Source: Pseudomonadota bacterium
GTDB taxonomy: Bacteria > Pseudomonadota > Alphaproteobacteria > Sphingomonadales > Sphingomonadaceae
Direction of reading: 5' to 3'
NCBI GenBank assembly: GCA_023387085.1
Contig: JAEWIL010000175.1
Span: 1-64,000 of the forward strand
DNA: 64,000 nucleotides
The notes under the pieces are model-generated. The model made no database searches and was not told the DNA's origin. It was given only the letters and a program-made list of their open reading frames with translations. Made by a program: the position numbers and the translations under genes. Of the stretch, positions 29,408 through 38,836 are shown one piece after another (the stretch's first letter is position 1; the number at the start of each line of letters is the position of its first letter).

Positions 29408-29808
29408 GATTGCACCGGACGAAACAGCGGCACCCACACATCCTCCACCTGTTCGAATACAGCCTCGACCTCCATGTCGAACGCAACCGCATCCGGCGGG
29501 CACTCGACGATGTTGCAGGCGAGACGCACGTCGTCCTGCTCCTCGATCGCCACCAGCGCGAGCACATAGGGCACTGGAAGATCGGGCACCCAAGCCTTGT
29601 GGTTGACCGTAAAGGTGACCACCCTGCCCCGGCCCGAGACCGCATGCGGGGCAACGTCGCGGCTTTCGCACCGCGGACAAAAGGCCACCGGCGGATGGAC
29701 GAAATATTCGCAGGCGGCGCATCGGTGGATCGCGAGCTTCCCCGCGCCGCCCCACGTCCAATAGGCTTCATTGTCCCGGTCGATCACCGGCAGCGTTCGC
29801 ACGGCCAT
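29404..29808 (-). CDS. DUF35/OB-fold zinc-ribbon protein (pair 1)
   Basis: 134 residues: N-terminal rubredoxin-like zinc ribbon with CAAC and CPRC (residues ~30-50) followed by an OB fold with VVTFTVNHKAWVPDLPVPYVLALV. Proteins of this family act as CoA-binding partners of thiolase-like aldolases (ChsH2-type). GGGAGAGGG lies before the ATG and a motif-1 site begins 12 bp upstream. First gene of a two-gene minus operon. Confidence 0.88.
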   Translation of the reverse strand: MAVRTLPVIDRDNEAYWTWGGAGKLAIHRCAACEYFVHPPVAFCPRCESRDVAPHAVSGRGRVVTFTVNHKAWVPDLPVPYVLALVAIEEQDDVRLACNIVECPPDAVAFDMEVEAVFEQVEDVWVPLFRPVQS

Positions 29809-29819
29809 ATCCCTCTCCC

Positions 29820-29837
29820 ACTTATTTAACTACGTTA
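29820..29837. promoter_or_regulatory. Motif-1 site b (ACTTATTTAACTACGTTA)
   Basis: Second copy of the 18-bp element, in the divergent region between DUF35 (minus) and amidohydrolase (plus). It matches the consensus at all invariant positions. On the minus strand it lies just downstream of a TATAAC -10 that has TTGACG as -35 18 bases away. Confidence 0.65.
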
Positions 29838-29848
29838 TAAACCAAGAG

Positions 29849-29863
29849 TTGACACATCGTCAA
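29849..29863. promoter_or_regulatory. Motif-2 site (TTGAC-ACATC-GTCAA)
   Basis: Perfect 5-bp arms with a 5-base spacer. The same TTGAC-N5-GTCAA pattern is found at 41080 beside tetR. The TTGACA at its left end also serves as a -35 box for the plus-strand amidohydrolase/P450 operon, with GATGAT as a weak -10 16 bases on. Confidence 0.65.
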
Positions 29864-29911
29864 TTTTTGCGATGATGCGGGTAACGAAAATGAGTTGAGA
29901 GGAGAGTCGCC

Positions 29912-31225
29912 ATGAAGATGGACGACATGATCATTATCAGCGTCGACGACCACGCCATCGAGCCGCCCGAGGCTTTCGTCCGCCACTATCCCGAGGGTAA
30001 AAAGGACCGCGCGCCGCGGATCGTGCAGGACAATGGCAAGGACATCTGGCTCTGGAACGGTCAGCGTTTCCCGACCATCGGCCTCAACGCCGTCGTGGGC
30101 CGTCCGCGCAGCGAATATGGGATGGAGCCGAGCGCTTTCGACCAGCTCCGCCCCGGCACCTATGACCCGAAGCTGCGCGTCGACGACATGAACGCGAACG
30201 GCGTGCTCGCCTCGCTCAATTTCCCCACCATGCCCAGCTTCGCGGGCGGAACATTCGTCGGCATGGCGCAAAAGGACCCCGAAGAGGCGCTGCTTGCGTG
30301 CCGCGCCTGGAACGATTGGCATGTCCAGGAATGGTGCGCGACCGCCCCTGGCCGTTTCATTCCGATGTGCCTGATCCCGATGTGGAACATGGACGAAACG
30401 CTCGCCGAGCTGAAGCGGATGAGTGACCTCGGCGTCCACGCCGTCAGCTTCTCCGACAATCCGGCGAATATCGGACTACCGAGCATCCATAACGAATATT
30501 GGGAGCCGTTCTGGAAGGCGTGTTCGGACTACAAGATGGTGATCAACTGCCATATCGGCACCGGCGCCCGCGCGATGCATCCGTCGAGCGAAAGCCCGAT
30601 CGACGCGTGGATCACCGCCATGCCGATTTCGATCGCCAATTCGGCCGCCGACTGGACCTTCGCCACCTTCTGGCAGCGTTATCCCGACCTGCGCATGGCC
30701 CTGTCCGAAGGCGGTATCGGGTGGATCCCCTATTTCCTCGAACGCGCCGATTTCACCCACGAACATCATCACGAATGGACCTACACCGATTTCAAGGGCG
30801 AGCGTCCGTCGGATCTGTTCAAGCGGCACATCATCTGCTGCTTCATCGACGATCAGTTCGGGGTGAAGAATCTCGAATATATGAACGAAGACATGGTCGC
30901 CTATGAATGCGACTATCCGCATTCGGACACGGTGTGGCCCAACGTCCCCGAATATCTCTGGGCGTCGGTCAACGGGCTCGCAAAGGAAACGATCGACAAG
31001 ATCACCCACCTCAACGTGATGCGCGAGTACAGCTTCGACGCCTTTGCGCTGAACGGCGGGCGCGAAAATTGCACGGTCGGGCATCTGCGCGAGCTCGGCA
31101 AGGATGTCGACGTCAGCCCGCGGCACAATCTGGGCGGCCTCAAAACCGACAGCATGGATGCGGTTGGCAAGGCGCGCCGCCCCGTCACGTCGGGCGATAT
31201 CGAACGCATGTTCGCGTCGGCCTGA
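29912..31225 (+). CDS. Amidohydrolase_2 family protein (TIM-barrel)
   Basis: 437 residues, first gene of the plus operon 29912-36376; GAGAGGAG precedes the ATG. It has the DxH metal start of the ACMSD/decarboxylase-type branch (ISVDDHAIEPPEAF), the internal His in VINCHIGTG and the Asp in ECDYPHSDTVWP. Such proteins hydrolyse, decarboxylate or hydrate C-C or C-N bonds. The neighbours (P450, aldehyde dehydrogenase, CoA-transferase) indicate a catabolic role. Paralogous to 50026, with which it shares the DxH and DYPH elements. Confidence 0.86.
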   Translation: MKMDDMIIISVDDHAIEPPEAFVRHYPEGKKDRAPRIVQDNGKDIWLWNGQRFPTIGLNAVVGRPRSEYGMEPSAFDQLRPGTYDPKLRVDDMNANGVLASLNFPTMPSFAGGTFVGMAQKDPEEALLACRAWNDWHVQEWCATAPGRFIPMCLIPMWNMDETLAELKRMSDLGVHAVSFSDNPANIGLPSIHNEYWEPFWKACSDYKMVINCHIGTGARAMHPSSESPIDAWITAMPISIANSAADWTFATFWQRYPDLRMALSEGGIGWIPYFLERADFTHEHHHEWTYTDFKGERPSDLFKRHIICCFIDDQFGVKNLEYMNEDMVAYECDYPHSDTVWPNVPEYLWASVNGLAKETIDKITHLNVMREYSFDAFALNGGRENCTVGHLRELGKDVDVSPRHNLGGLKTDSMDAVGKARRPVTSGDIERMFASA

Positions 31226-31228
31226 CCC

Positions 31229-32509
31229 ATGGCGAGCCTTGCTGAACGCTGCCCCGTGGCCCGGGCAGGAGACGACGCCCCGCCCGCCCCTGCGCACGTG
31301 CCGCCCGAACTGGTGCTCGACACGCGCTTCGCCGCCGGCATCATGCCCAACGATCTTGTCGAGCCTTATCGCCCGGTCGATGTCGTGCGCAAAGAGAGCT
31401 TCCCGCGCATCCATTATTATCCCTGGCCGATCAGCGGCAACCGTCATGGCGCGTGGGTGGTAACGCGCTATGAGGACATCCGCCGCGTCTATGAAGACAA
31501 TGACCTGTTCTCGACCGAGGGCGTGGCGCAATTCCAGCTGCTTGCTGGGGAAAGCTTCCCCTCGATCCCGCTCGGGATCGACCCGCCCGATCACGCCAGA
31601 TATCGCAAGTTTCTGAATCCGTGGTTCACTCCGGTCGCGATGAACGACCGCGAACCGCGCATCCGCGAAATTATCGGCGGGATGATCGATCAGTTCGCCG
31701 ACAAGGGCGAAGTCGACATTGCTTATGATTTCGGACGGATATTCCCGGTCCGGGTCTTCCTCGACCTGATGGGCTTTCCCTTCAGCATGTTCGAACAATT
31801 CCTCGACTGGGAATGGAACATCCTGCACGAAGAGGATCTGGAAAAGAAGGCCAATGCACTGCGTGGGGTGCTCGCCTATCTGCGCGGCTTTATAGCCGAA
31901 AAACAGGCGTCGCCCGACGACGCGCTGGGAAGCTATATCGCCAACGGATCGATCGACGGCGAAAAACTGACCGAAGACGAGGTCATCGGAATGACCTGGT
32001 TCCTGTGGCTCGGCGGCCTCGACACGGTGGCATCGACGGTCAGCCAGATGTTTCGCCGCCTTGCGATGCACCCCGAACTCCAGGCGCAACTGCGCGCCGA
32101 CAAGGGTCTGATCAACTCGGCGGTCGAGGAGTTCCTGCGCACCCAGCCGCTCGTCAATTCGGGCCGCAGGGTCAAGCGCGACTTCGAATGGCACGGGGTC
32201 CAGATCAAGGCCGGCGACTGGGTGACGGCGTTCAACACGTCGGGCAACTTCGACGAGCAACAGTTTGAATGTCCTCTAAAATTCGACCCGGCGCGCAAAA
32301 ATAACCGGCACTTCACACTGGCAGGCGGCGTGCATATTTGCCTTGGCGCGCATCTGGCGCGGCGCGAACTGCGCGTGTTGCTCGACGAGTGGTTCGACCG
32401 CATCCCGCAGCCCTTCCGCGTCAAGGACGGCGCCGATACCACCGTCGTTCCCAGCCTGCTGTCGATCCGTAACCTGCCGATCGTCTGGGACGCCAAGGCC
32501 GCTTCATAA
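31229..32509 (+). CDS. Cytochrome P450
   Basis: 426 residues. I-helix motif GGLDTVAST (acid-alcohol pair Asp-Thr), ExxR in AVEEFLRTQPLV, and the heme loop LAGGVHICLGAHLARREL with the cysteine ligand. It has no membrane anchor, so it is a soluble bacterial class I enzyme that needs a ferredoxin and reductase; none is encoded nearby. It starts 3 bp after the amidohydrolase stop. Likely hydroxylates the substrate before the aldehyde dehydrogenase step. Confidence 0.94.
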   Translation: MASLAERCPVARAGDDAPPAPAHVPPELVLDTRFAAGIMPNDLVEPYRPVDVVRKESFPRIHYYPWPISGNRHGAWVVTRYEDIRRVYEDNDLFSTEGVAQFQLLAGESFPSIPLGIDPPDHARYRKFLNPWFTPVAMNDREPRIREIIGGMIDQFADKGEVDIAYDFGRIFPVRVFLDLMGFPFSMFEQFLDWEWNILHEEDLEKKANALRGVLAYLRGFIAEKQASPDDALGSYIANGSIDGEKLTEDEVIGMTWFLWLGGLDTVASTVSQMFRRLAMHPELQAQLRADKGLINSAVEEFLRTQPLVNSGRRVKRDFEWHGVQIKAGDWVTAFNTSGNFDEQQFECPLKFDPARKNNRHFTLAGGVHICLGAHLARRELRVLLDEWFDRIPQPFRVKDGADTTVVPSLLSIRNLPIVWDAKAAS

Positions 32510-32519
32510 GGACAGTAAC

Positions 32520-33995
32520 ATGGCATTCTTGAAATATGACGACGCCATCTATGTCGGCGGCGAATGGCAGAAGACCGACCAGCGAGAGGCTGTGATCAAT
32601 CCAGCCGACGAAAGCCTGCTGATCGAGGCGCCGGTGGGCAGCGCCGCGCAAGTCGACGCCGCCATCGGCGCGGCGCGCGTTGCTTTCGACAAGGGCGACT
32701 GGCCGCATCTGCCGGTCGCCGAGCGTCAGGCGGTGCTCACGCGCTTCCTCGACGCGATCGAGGCGCGCAAGGCCCAGCTCGTTGACATGATCGTTGCCGA
32801 GGCCGGGGCGACGCGGATGCTCGCTGAATTCCTGCAATATGGCATTCCTATGAAACATGCCCGGCGCACGATCGAGGTTGCCTCGCGGCCCGCCATATCG
32901 TCGCTCCCGGTCGAACTGACCCCGAATGCGCAGGGCCGAACCACGCTTGGCACCGGGGTGGTGAGCCGCGAGCCCGTCGGCGTCGTCGCCGCCATTTCGC
33001 CGTATAATTTCCCCTTCTTCCTCAACATCGGCAAGGTTGTCCCCGCACTCGCGGCGGGCTGCACCGTGGTGCTCAAGCCATCGCCCTATACGCCGATGCA
33101 GGCCCTGATCCTTGGTGAGGTCGCCGACGAGGTGGGATTGCCAAAGGGCGTGCTCAGCATCGTCACGGGCGACGTGGAAACCGGAAAATTGCTGACCACC
33201 GACCCGCGCGTCGATCTGGTCCACTTCACCGGTTCGGACAAGGTCGGCGCGATGATCCAGGCCCAGGCGGCGCCGACGCTGAAACGTATCGTGATGGAGC
33301 TGGGCGGCAAATCGGCGCTGATCGTCCGCGCCGACGCCGACATCGCCAAGGCGGCGGCGGCGGGTGTGATGGGCTTCACGACGCACTGCGGTCAGGGTTG
33401 CGCTCTCACAACCCGGCACCTTGTCCACAACAGCATCCGCCCGCAATTCGTCGAAGCGATGAAGGCGATGCTCGGCCATCTCAAGATCGGCAACCCTGCC
33501 GATCCCAGCGTCAACTACGGTCCGCTGATCCGCGAAGTCGCGCGCAAGCGGACGGAAGATTATGTCGCCATCGCGCAGGACGAGGGCGCTACGCTGGTTG
33601 CGGGGGGCAAGCGGCCCGAGGGTCTCGCCAAGGGCTATTATTACGAACCGACGCTGTTCGACAATGTGAGGAACGACAGCCGCATCGCGCAGGAGGAAGT
33701 GTTCGGCCCGATAGGCGCCGTCATCGGCTTCGACGACGATGCCGAGGCGATCGCGATGGCCAACGACAGCGATTTCGGCCTGTCGGGTGCCATCTATTCT
33801 GCCGACGCAGGCGAGGCCTATCGCATGGCGCTGAAGATCCGCACCGGCGGCGTGTCGATCAACGGCGGCGCCGGCACGATGCAGTCCGACGCGCCCTTCG
33901 GCGGTATCAAGCGGTCGGGTTATGGCCGCGAATATGGCGAAGATGGCCTCAACGAATTCACCTATCAAAAGGTGATCAGCTTCCACGCCGAATAA
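32520..33995 (+). CDS. Aldehyde dehydrogenase
   Basis: 491 residues, NAD(P)+-dependent. Active-site Glu in [13 protein letters not shown] and nucleophile Cys in GQGCALTTR, plus the Rossmann GSDKVGAMI and the ending [22 protein letters not shown] precedes the ATG at 32520, which starts after the P450 stop. It follows the P450 in the operon, so oxidation of an alcohol carbon to a carboxylate is plausible. Confidence 0.93.
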   Translation: MAFLKYDDAIYVGGEWQKTDQREAVINPADESLLIEAPVGSAAQVDAAIGAARVAFDKGDWPHLPVAERQAVLTRFLDAIEARKAQLVDMIVAEAGATRMLAEFLQYGIPMKHARRTIEVASRPAISSLPVELTPNAQGRTTLGTGVVSREPVGVVAAISPYNFPFFLNIGKVVPALAAGCTVVLKPSPYTPMQALILGEVADEVGLPKGVLSIVTGDVETGKLLTTDPRVDLVHFTGSDKVGAMIQAQAAPTLKRIVMELGGKSALIVRADADIAKAAAAGVMGFTTHCGQGCALTTRHLVHNSIRPQFVEAMKAMLGHLKIGNPADPSVNYGPLIREVARKRTEDYVAIAQDEGATLVAGGKRPEGLAKGYYYEPTLFDNVRNDSRIAQEEVFGPIGAVIGFDDDAEAIAMANDSDFGLSGAIYSADAGEAYRMALKIRTGGVSINGGAGTMQSDAPFGGIKRSGYGREYGEDGLNEFTYQKVISFHAE

Positions 33996-34014
33996 ACGAC
34001 AGGGAGAGACGGCG

Positions 34015-35247
34015 ATGACAAAGGTCATGGAGGGCATTCGCGTCCTCGAGGTTGCACAATTCACTTTCGTGCCCGCCGCTGGCGGGGTGATGTCCGACTG
34101 GGGTGCAGACGTCATCAAGATCGAGCATCCGGTGCGCGGCGACGCGCAGCGCGGCATTCAAATGCTCCAGCGCCTCGCGGTAAACCCGCAGCGGTCATCG
34201 CTGATGCAACACCCCAACCGCGGCAAGCGCAGCGTCGGGATCGACATCTCGACCGAGGAAGGCCGCGAACTGCTTTACGAGATCGCGAAGACCGCCGATG
34301 TCTTTCTGACTAACTACCTCCCCTCGGCGCGGCAGAAACTCAAGATCGACGTCGAGCATATCCGCGCCTCAAATCCGGATATCATCTACGTCCGCGGCAG
34401 CGCCTTCGGCGACAAGGGGCCCGAACGCGACAAGGGCGGCTTCGACAGCACGGCCTATTGGGCGCGCGGCGGGTCGGCCGTGCTGGTGACGCCCAAGGCG
34501 CTTGAGGGACCACTCACCCAGCCGGGTCCGGCCTATGGCGACACGATCGGCGGCATGAACATCGCGGGCGGAATCGCGGCCGCGCTGTTCCACCGCGAGC
34601 GCACCGGCGAGGCTACTGAAGTGGACGTGTCGCTGCTGTCGTCGGGCATCTGGGCGACCGCCTGTTCGATCGACGTCGCGATGGAACTGGGCACCGATCC
34701 CTTCGAAAACCTCATGCCCGGCAGCGGACAGGCCGTCGGGACCAATCCCTTCATGGGCGTGTTCAAAACGTCCGACGGCAAATTCATCAACCTGACCGTG
34801 CTGTCGCCCGGCCCCTATATCGAGGATGTCTTTGGCCATCTCGGCATTCCCGAAGCGGCTAGGGACGAGCGCTTCTCGACGGCCGAGGCGATCATGGCGA
34901 ACGCGGCCGAGGCCTACCCACTGGTGAAGGAGGCGATCGCATCGAAACCCTTCGATTACTGGACCCAGCATCTCAAGACCATGAAGGGCCAATGGGCCGC
35001 CTATCAGTCGGTTCACGATGTCGCGAGCGACGAACAGGTGCTGGCCAATGATCTGATCTTCGAGGTCGACAGCGCCGATGGCGGCCCCCCGATCCGCCTG
35101 GTCGCGAACCCTGTGCAATTCAACCACGAAGGCGTCCAGAACAGCCGTGCGCCCGAAGCCTCGGAACATACCGAACTGGTGCTGATGGAACTTGGACTCG
35201 ACTGGGACCGCATCGAGGATTTGAAGAAAAAGAAGGCCATCGCCTGA
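34015..35247 (+). CDS. CoA-transferase family III (CaiB/BaiF)
   Basis: 410 residues, standard length. N-terminal [32 protein letters not shown], then [35 protein letters not shown] segments of the CoA-binding half, and C-terminal [14 protein letters not shown]. It transfers CoA between carboxylates, likely to the acid made by the aldehyde dehydrogenase. GGGAGAG precedes the ATG at 34015. Fourth gene of the P450 operon. Confidence 0.93.
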   Translation: MTKVMEGIRVLEVAQFTFVPAAGGVMSDWGADVIKIEHPVRGDAQRGIQMLQRLAVNPQRSSLMQHPNRGKRSVGIDISTEEGRELLYEIAKTADVFLTNYLPSARQKLKIDVEHIRASNPDIIYVRGSAFGDKGPERDKGGFDSTAYWARGGSAVLVTPKALEGPLTQPGPAYGDTIGGMNIAGGIAAALFHRERTGEATEVDVSLLSSGIWATACSIDVAMELGTDPFENLMPGSGQAVGTNPFMGVFKTSDGKFINLTVLSPGPYIEDVFGHLGIPEAARDERFSTAEAIMANAAEAYPLVKEAIASKPFDYWTQHLKTMKGQWAAYQSVHDVASDEQVLANDLIFEVDSADGGPPIRLVANPVQFNHEGVQNSRAPEASEHTELVLMELGLDWDRIEDLKKKKAIA

Positions 35248-35260
35248 AGGATTGACGCAA

Positions 35261-36376
35261 ATGGCATCCCCTCCCCTCCGCGTCGGCATCATCAGCGCGG
35301 CGTGGGGCGCGAAAGCGCATTTGCCCGCCTGGCGCAGCCTCGACGGCGTCGAAGTCACCGCCATCTGCACGTCGCGGCCCGAAACCGCGGCAAAGGCCGC
35401 CGAGGATTTCAGGGTCGCGCGCGCCTTTCACGATTTTCGCGCAATGGCGGCCGATCCCGATATCGATATCGTCGATTGCGGTACGCGGCCGCCGTTACGC
35501 TACCAGATGGTGATGGCGGCGCTAGCGGCGGGGAAGCATGTCTATAACGGCATACCCTTCGCCAAGGATCTGTCCGATGCGCGTGCAATGGCCGATGCCT
35601 GGCGAGCGGCCGGAACCGTCGCGGTGGTTGACGCCTTTATGCAAGCCGTGCCTGCGATGGTGCAGATGAAGGCGATGCTCGACGCCGGCTGGTTCGGCGA
35701 GACGTTCGGTGCCGATGTGGCGTTCGAGGTGCCGCTGTTCAGCGCAGCGCAAACCAATGTGCCCGGCTATGTCTGGTTCGCCGACCCCGCGAACGGCGCC
35801 AGCGCCGGGCGCAACCTCGGCAGCCATATGCTGCATCTGCTGGTGCATTTCTTCGGGCCGGTGGCCGCGCTGACCGCTGACCAGTCGCTGGCCCTGAAGG
35901 ATTGGCCGCTGGACGGCGAAACCATCCATCCTGCTGTGCCCGACCGGGCATCGATGCTGCTGCGCCATGCCTCTGGCCTGCCCACGCGGCTGGAAGCGAA
36001 CTGGTGCAAGATCGGCGGCGACGGATTCCGCTTTTCAATATGGGGATCGAAGGGGCGGCTTGAGGCTCGCGCGCCCGTCTTCCCGATGGCGCACGACACC
36101 AGCTTGTTCGGAACGCGGAATCCGGCGCTCGGCAGCGCGACGATGGAGATCGTCGCGATCGAGCCCGAATATCTCGCCGTGCCGGGATGCCATGCGGTCG
36201 CCGACCGTCCGGAAACCGGGCTCCTCGCGCTGGCGTCGATCTTTGCCAGGATGCGCGATGCGATCGCCGGACACGGCCCTGCCGCACCGGACTTCGCGCA
36301 GGCGCTGCACGTCCACGAGCTGGTCGAGGCGGCCGTGCGCGCCAGCGACGAACGGCGCTGGGTCGATATCTCCTGA
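35261..36376 (+). CDS. Gfo/Idh/MocA family oxidoreductase
   Basis: 371 residues with an N-terminal Rossmann domain (VGIISAAWGAKAHLPAW) and a C-terminal beta-sheet dimer domain. The position of the family EKP motif reads NGIPFA after AGKHVY, so Glu and Lys are replaced and the usual catalytic Lys is absent; activity on a sugar-type alcohol is therefore doubtful. The ATG at 35261 is chosen over TTG at 35252 because GAAGG is spaced correctly for it. Last gene of the P450 operon, with thiolase genes converging 120 bp away. Confidence 0.8.
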   Translation: MASPPLRVGIISAAWGAKAHLPAWRSLDGVEVTAICTSRPETAAKAAEDFRVARAFHDFRAMAADPDIDIVDCGTRPPLRYQMVMAALAAGKHVYNGIPFAKDLSDARAMADAWRAAGTVAVVDAFMQAVPAMVQMKAMLDAGWFGETFGADVAFEVPLFSAAQTNVPGYVWFADPANGASAGRNLGSHMLHLLVHFFGPVAALTADQSLALKDWPLDGETIHPAVPDRASMLLRHASGLPTRLEANWCKIGGDGFRFSIWGSKGRLEARAPVFPMAHDTSLFGTRNPALGSATMEIVAIEPEYLAVPGCHAVADRPETGLLALASIFARMRDAIAGHGPAAPDFAQALHVHELVEAAVRASDERRWVDIS

Positions 36377-36495
36377 CGCTGCGCCGTTCGGAAACTGCCG
36401 AAAAGCGTTGAGACATTGGTCGTCAGGCGTGGCGGAGGGCCTTCCGGCCTGCGGCCTCGCGCCTCACCCCTCGCTGCGTGAGAGCGGCTCCAGCT

Positions 36496-37665
36496 TCAAT
36501 TGCGCCGCAGCAGCATCGAACCGGCGATAAACCCGCCGCCCATGCCGCACGCGCCGACGCTCGCGCCCTCGACCTGACGTCCGCCGGCCTGTCCCCAAAG
36601 CTGGGTGCAGACCTCGTGCAACAGGCCGAACCCGTGCAGCCGTCCGCCCGACAATTGTCCGCCGCCGGTATTCACCGGAAAACGTCCGCCAGGACCGATA
36701 TGGCCCTCGGCAATGAAGTCCTTCGCCTCGCCATGGCCGCAGAAACCCATCGCCTCGAGCCACAACGGCACAAAGATGCTGAAGCCGTCGTAGAGCCCCA
36801 GGACATCGACATCGCGGGGCTTCAGGTCGGTGCGGACCCACATGTCCGCGGCGCTGTCGTGCGCGCCCATCGTGGTCAGGTCGGGGCGCTGGTCCCATGT
36901 TTCCTGCGAGTTCAGAGCGGATCCCATCGCCTCGATCGTCAGCGGTGGCTTGGCGCAGTCCCTCGCGGCGTCGGCGGCGGAGACGATCACCACGCAGGCG
37001 CCGTCGATCGGGACGTCGCAGTCGAACAGCCCCAGCGGCGACGAGATCATGCGCGCGCCAAGATAATCGTCCATCGTCAGGTCCAACTGCATGACGGCCG
37101 AGGGATTGTGCTGCGCAAAAGCGCGCTGGCCGGTCGCGATCAGCCCCAGATGCTCGCGCGTCATGCCGAACTCGTGGAAATAGCGCGTCGCCATCCACCC
37201 CGCCCAGTTCGACGCCGACATCGCGTTGGCTGGCACCAGATAGCTGTACCAGCCGCCAAGCCGCGCTCGCCCCGCGCCGGGAATGCTCGCGCGCCGGGTG
37301 GCTGTCTGCGAGCTGCTTTCCGTGAGCGCCCGAAAACAGAGGACATGACGGGCCTGCCCGGTCGCAACCGCCATTGCCGCCACCTGGATCGGTCCCATTT
37401 GCGATGGCCCGTCCGGAACTGCGCTGTGCCAGCGTGTCTTGAGCCCCAGCGCGTTGCGCACTTCGCCGGTGCCGAGCGGCGACATTCCCGGCGAATTGTC
37501 GGCCTTGCCGGGATAGGTCGATATGCCGTCGATTTCGCCTTTGCTCAGCCCGGCGCATTCGAGCGCGCGGCGAGCGGCCTCGGCAAGGTGCAGGATCGCG
37601 GGACGGTTCGTCTTGCGTCCGATGTCGGACATGCCGACACCCGTAATGGCTGCTGCAAGGGTCAT
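36496..37665 (-). CDS. Thiolase-fold lipid-transfer/aldolase protein (pair 2)
   Basis: 389 residues; the ATG at 37665 overlaps the DUF35 stop by 4 bp. The fold is shown by ITGVGMSDIGR, LFDCDVPIDGACVVIV and VNTGGGQLSGGRLHGFGLLHEV. The nucleophile loop is VPDGPSQMGPI, again without Cys. It resembles pair 1 in order and spacing. It is the last gene of a minus operon starting at 41041. Confidence 0.85.
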   Translation of the reverse strand: MTLAAAITGVGMSDIGRKTNRPAILHLAEAARRALECAGLSKGEIDGISTYPGKADNSPGMSPLGTGEVRNALGLKTRWHSAVPDGPSQMGPIQVAAMAVATGQARHVLCFRALTESSSQTATRRASIPGAGRARLGGWYSYLVPANAMSASNWAGWMATRYFHEFGMTREHLGLIATGQRAFAQHNPSAVMQLDLTMDDYLGARMISSPLGLFDCDVPIDGACVVIVSAADAARDCAKPPLTIEAMGSALNSQETWDQRPDLTTMGAHDSAADMWVRTDLKPRDVDVLGLYDGFSIFVPLWLEAMGFCGHGEAKDFIAEGHIGPGGRFPVNTGGGQLSGGRLHGFGLLHEVCTQLWGQAGGRQVEGASVGACGMGGGFIAGSMLLRRN

Positions 37666-38057
37666 TCGGCGGGCTCCCACTGCGGCAACCAGACATCGTC
37701 GCTGTTGACGAATGACACCTTCATTTTCTGCCCTATCACAATATTCTCCGGATCGGCGTTGACCACCTCTGCGGTGACGCGGACGCCAGGCGCGCCATCG
37801 ACGTCAACCACCGCTAGCGCGAACGGAACCGGCATGTCGGGCATCCATTGCTGATGATTGACGGTGTAGGAATAGACGGTTCCCGTGCCCGGAACCGCGT
37901 TGAACGCAACGCTTTCCGACCAGCATTCGGGACAGACCAGTTGCGGCGGGTGAATGGCGTGACGGCAATCGTCACAAAAGGCGATTTTCAGCTTGCCCTC
38001 CGCTCCGCCCGTCCAGAAGGCGGTGTTTTCGGGGGTCAATTCGGGAAGAGGTCTCAT
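37662..38057 (-). CDS. DUF35/OB-fold zinc-ribbon protein (pair 2)
   Basis: 131 residues with CDDC and CPEC zinc ligands near residues 30-50, followed by an OB domain (VYSYTVNHQQWMPDMPVPFALAVV). The gene sits just before its thiolase partner with overlapping stop and start, like pair 1. Similar in sequence to the 29404 protein, especially VNHxxWxPDxPVP. Confidence 0.88.
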   Translation of the reverse strand: MRPLPELTPENTAFWTGGAEGKLKIAFCDDCRHAIHPPQLVCPECWSESVAFNAVPGTGTVYSYTVNHQQWMPDMPVPFALAVVDVDGAPGVRVTAEVVNADPENIVIGQKMKVSFVNSDDVWLPQWEPAE

Positions 38058-38085
38058 CGTTCATCCTGCAACGAAAATTGTCCGT

Positions 38086-38835
38086 TCATATCTGAAGTGT
38101 TGCGCCACCGCTGACGCGCAGCGTTTCGCCCGTGACGAAGCCGGCGGATGGCGACACGAGCCAGAGCATTGCCCCGACAATGTCTTTCACCTCGCCCTCG
38201 CGACGGAGGATCTGCATCGACATCACCTGGTCCACGACCGGCTGCGGCAGTTCGGCCCGGATCGTGTCGGTAAGGATCAGCCCCGGTGCGATCGCGTTGA
38301 CACGTATCCCTTCGGGGGCGAGTTCATGCGCGAATGAGGCGGTCAGGCCCCGCACCGCCAGCTTGGTGACGCCATAAGCCTTCTGCGAGCCGTATGCGGC
38401 CATCGACGCGATGTTGACAATCGATGCCCCGTCGCGCCCGGCCATGAAGGGCCGCGCGGCAAGCGTGCAATGGATGACGCCCCAGACGTTGACGTCAAAC
38501 ATCCGGCGCGTGCGTGCCGTCCCCAGCGTGCCGATAAATTCGTTCGCTTCGGCCGAATGAATGCCGGCGTTGTTGATCAATATGTCGATACCGCCATGCC
38601 GGGCGGCGATGTCGGCCATGATTTGCGTCATCCCCGCCTCGTCGGCGACATCGGCATGAACAGGCTCGGCACGGGGCCCGATCTCGGCCGTGGCATCGCG
38701 CACCGCTCCCTCGTCGACATCGAGCAGGACGACATGCGCGCCGCGTTGGGCCAGCGCTTCGCCGAACGCCTTGCCAAAGCCGCGCGCGCCGCCGGTAACA
38801 ACCGCCACCTTGTCGGACAGATCGCGCGATTCCAT
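38086..38835 (-). CDS. Short-chain dehydrogenase/reductase
   Basis: 249 residues. Cofactor motif VVTGGARGFGKAF, NNAG in INNAGIHS, and the catalytic YGVTK. The ATG at 38835 has AGGAAAG upstream and directly follows the MFS stop. Glu/Asp after beta-2 (LDVDEG) suggests NAD preference. Substrate unknown; probably oxidises a 3-hydroxyacyl-CoA or side-chain alcohol. Confidence 0.9.
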   Translation of the reverse strand: MESRDLSDKVAVVTGGARGFGKAFGEALAQRGAHVVLLDVDEGAVRDATAEIGPRAEPVHADVADEAGMTQIMADIAARHGGIDILINNAGIHSAEANEFIGTLGTARTRRMFDVNVWGVIHCTLAARPFMAGRDGASIVNIASMAAYGSQKAYGVTKLAVRGLTASFAHELAPEGIRVNAIAPGLILTDTIRAELPQPVVDQVMSMQILRREGEVKDIVGAMLWLVSPSAGFVTGETLRVSGGATLQI

Positions 38836-38836
38836 A

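Noticed and set aside
30476..32260. A 594-codon minus-strand frame opposite the amidohydrolase and P450
   Set aside because: Antisense shadow; real coding evidence (P450 heme loop, metal motifs) is on the plus strand.
34301..34320. A TAACTA match inside the CoA-transferase coding region
   Set aside because: It lacks the rest of the 18-bp motif and lies within a coding sequence where codon choice explains it.
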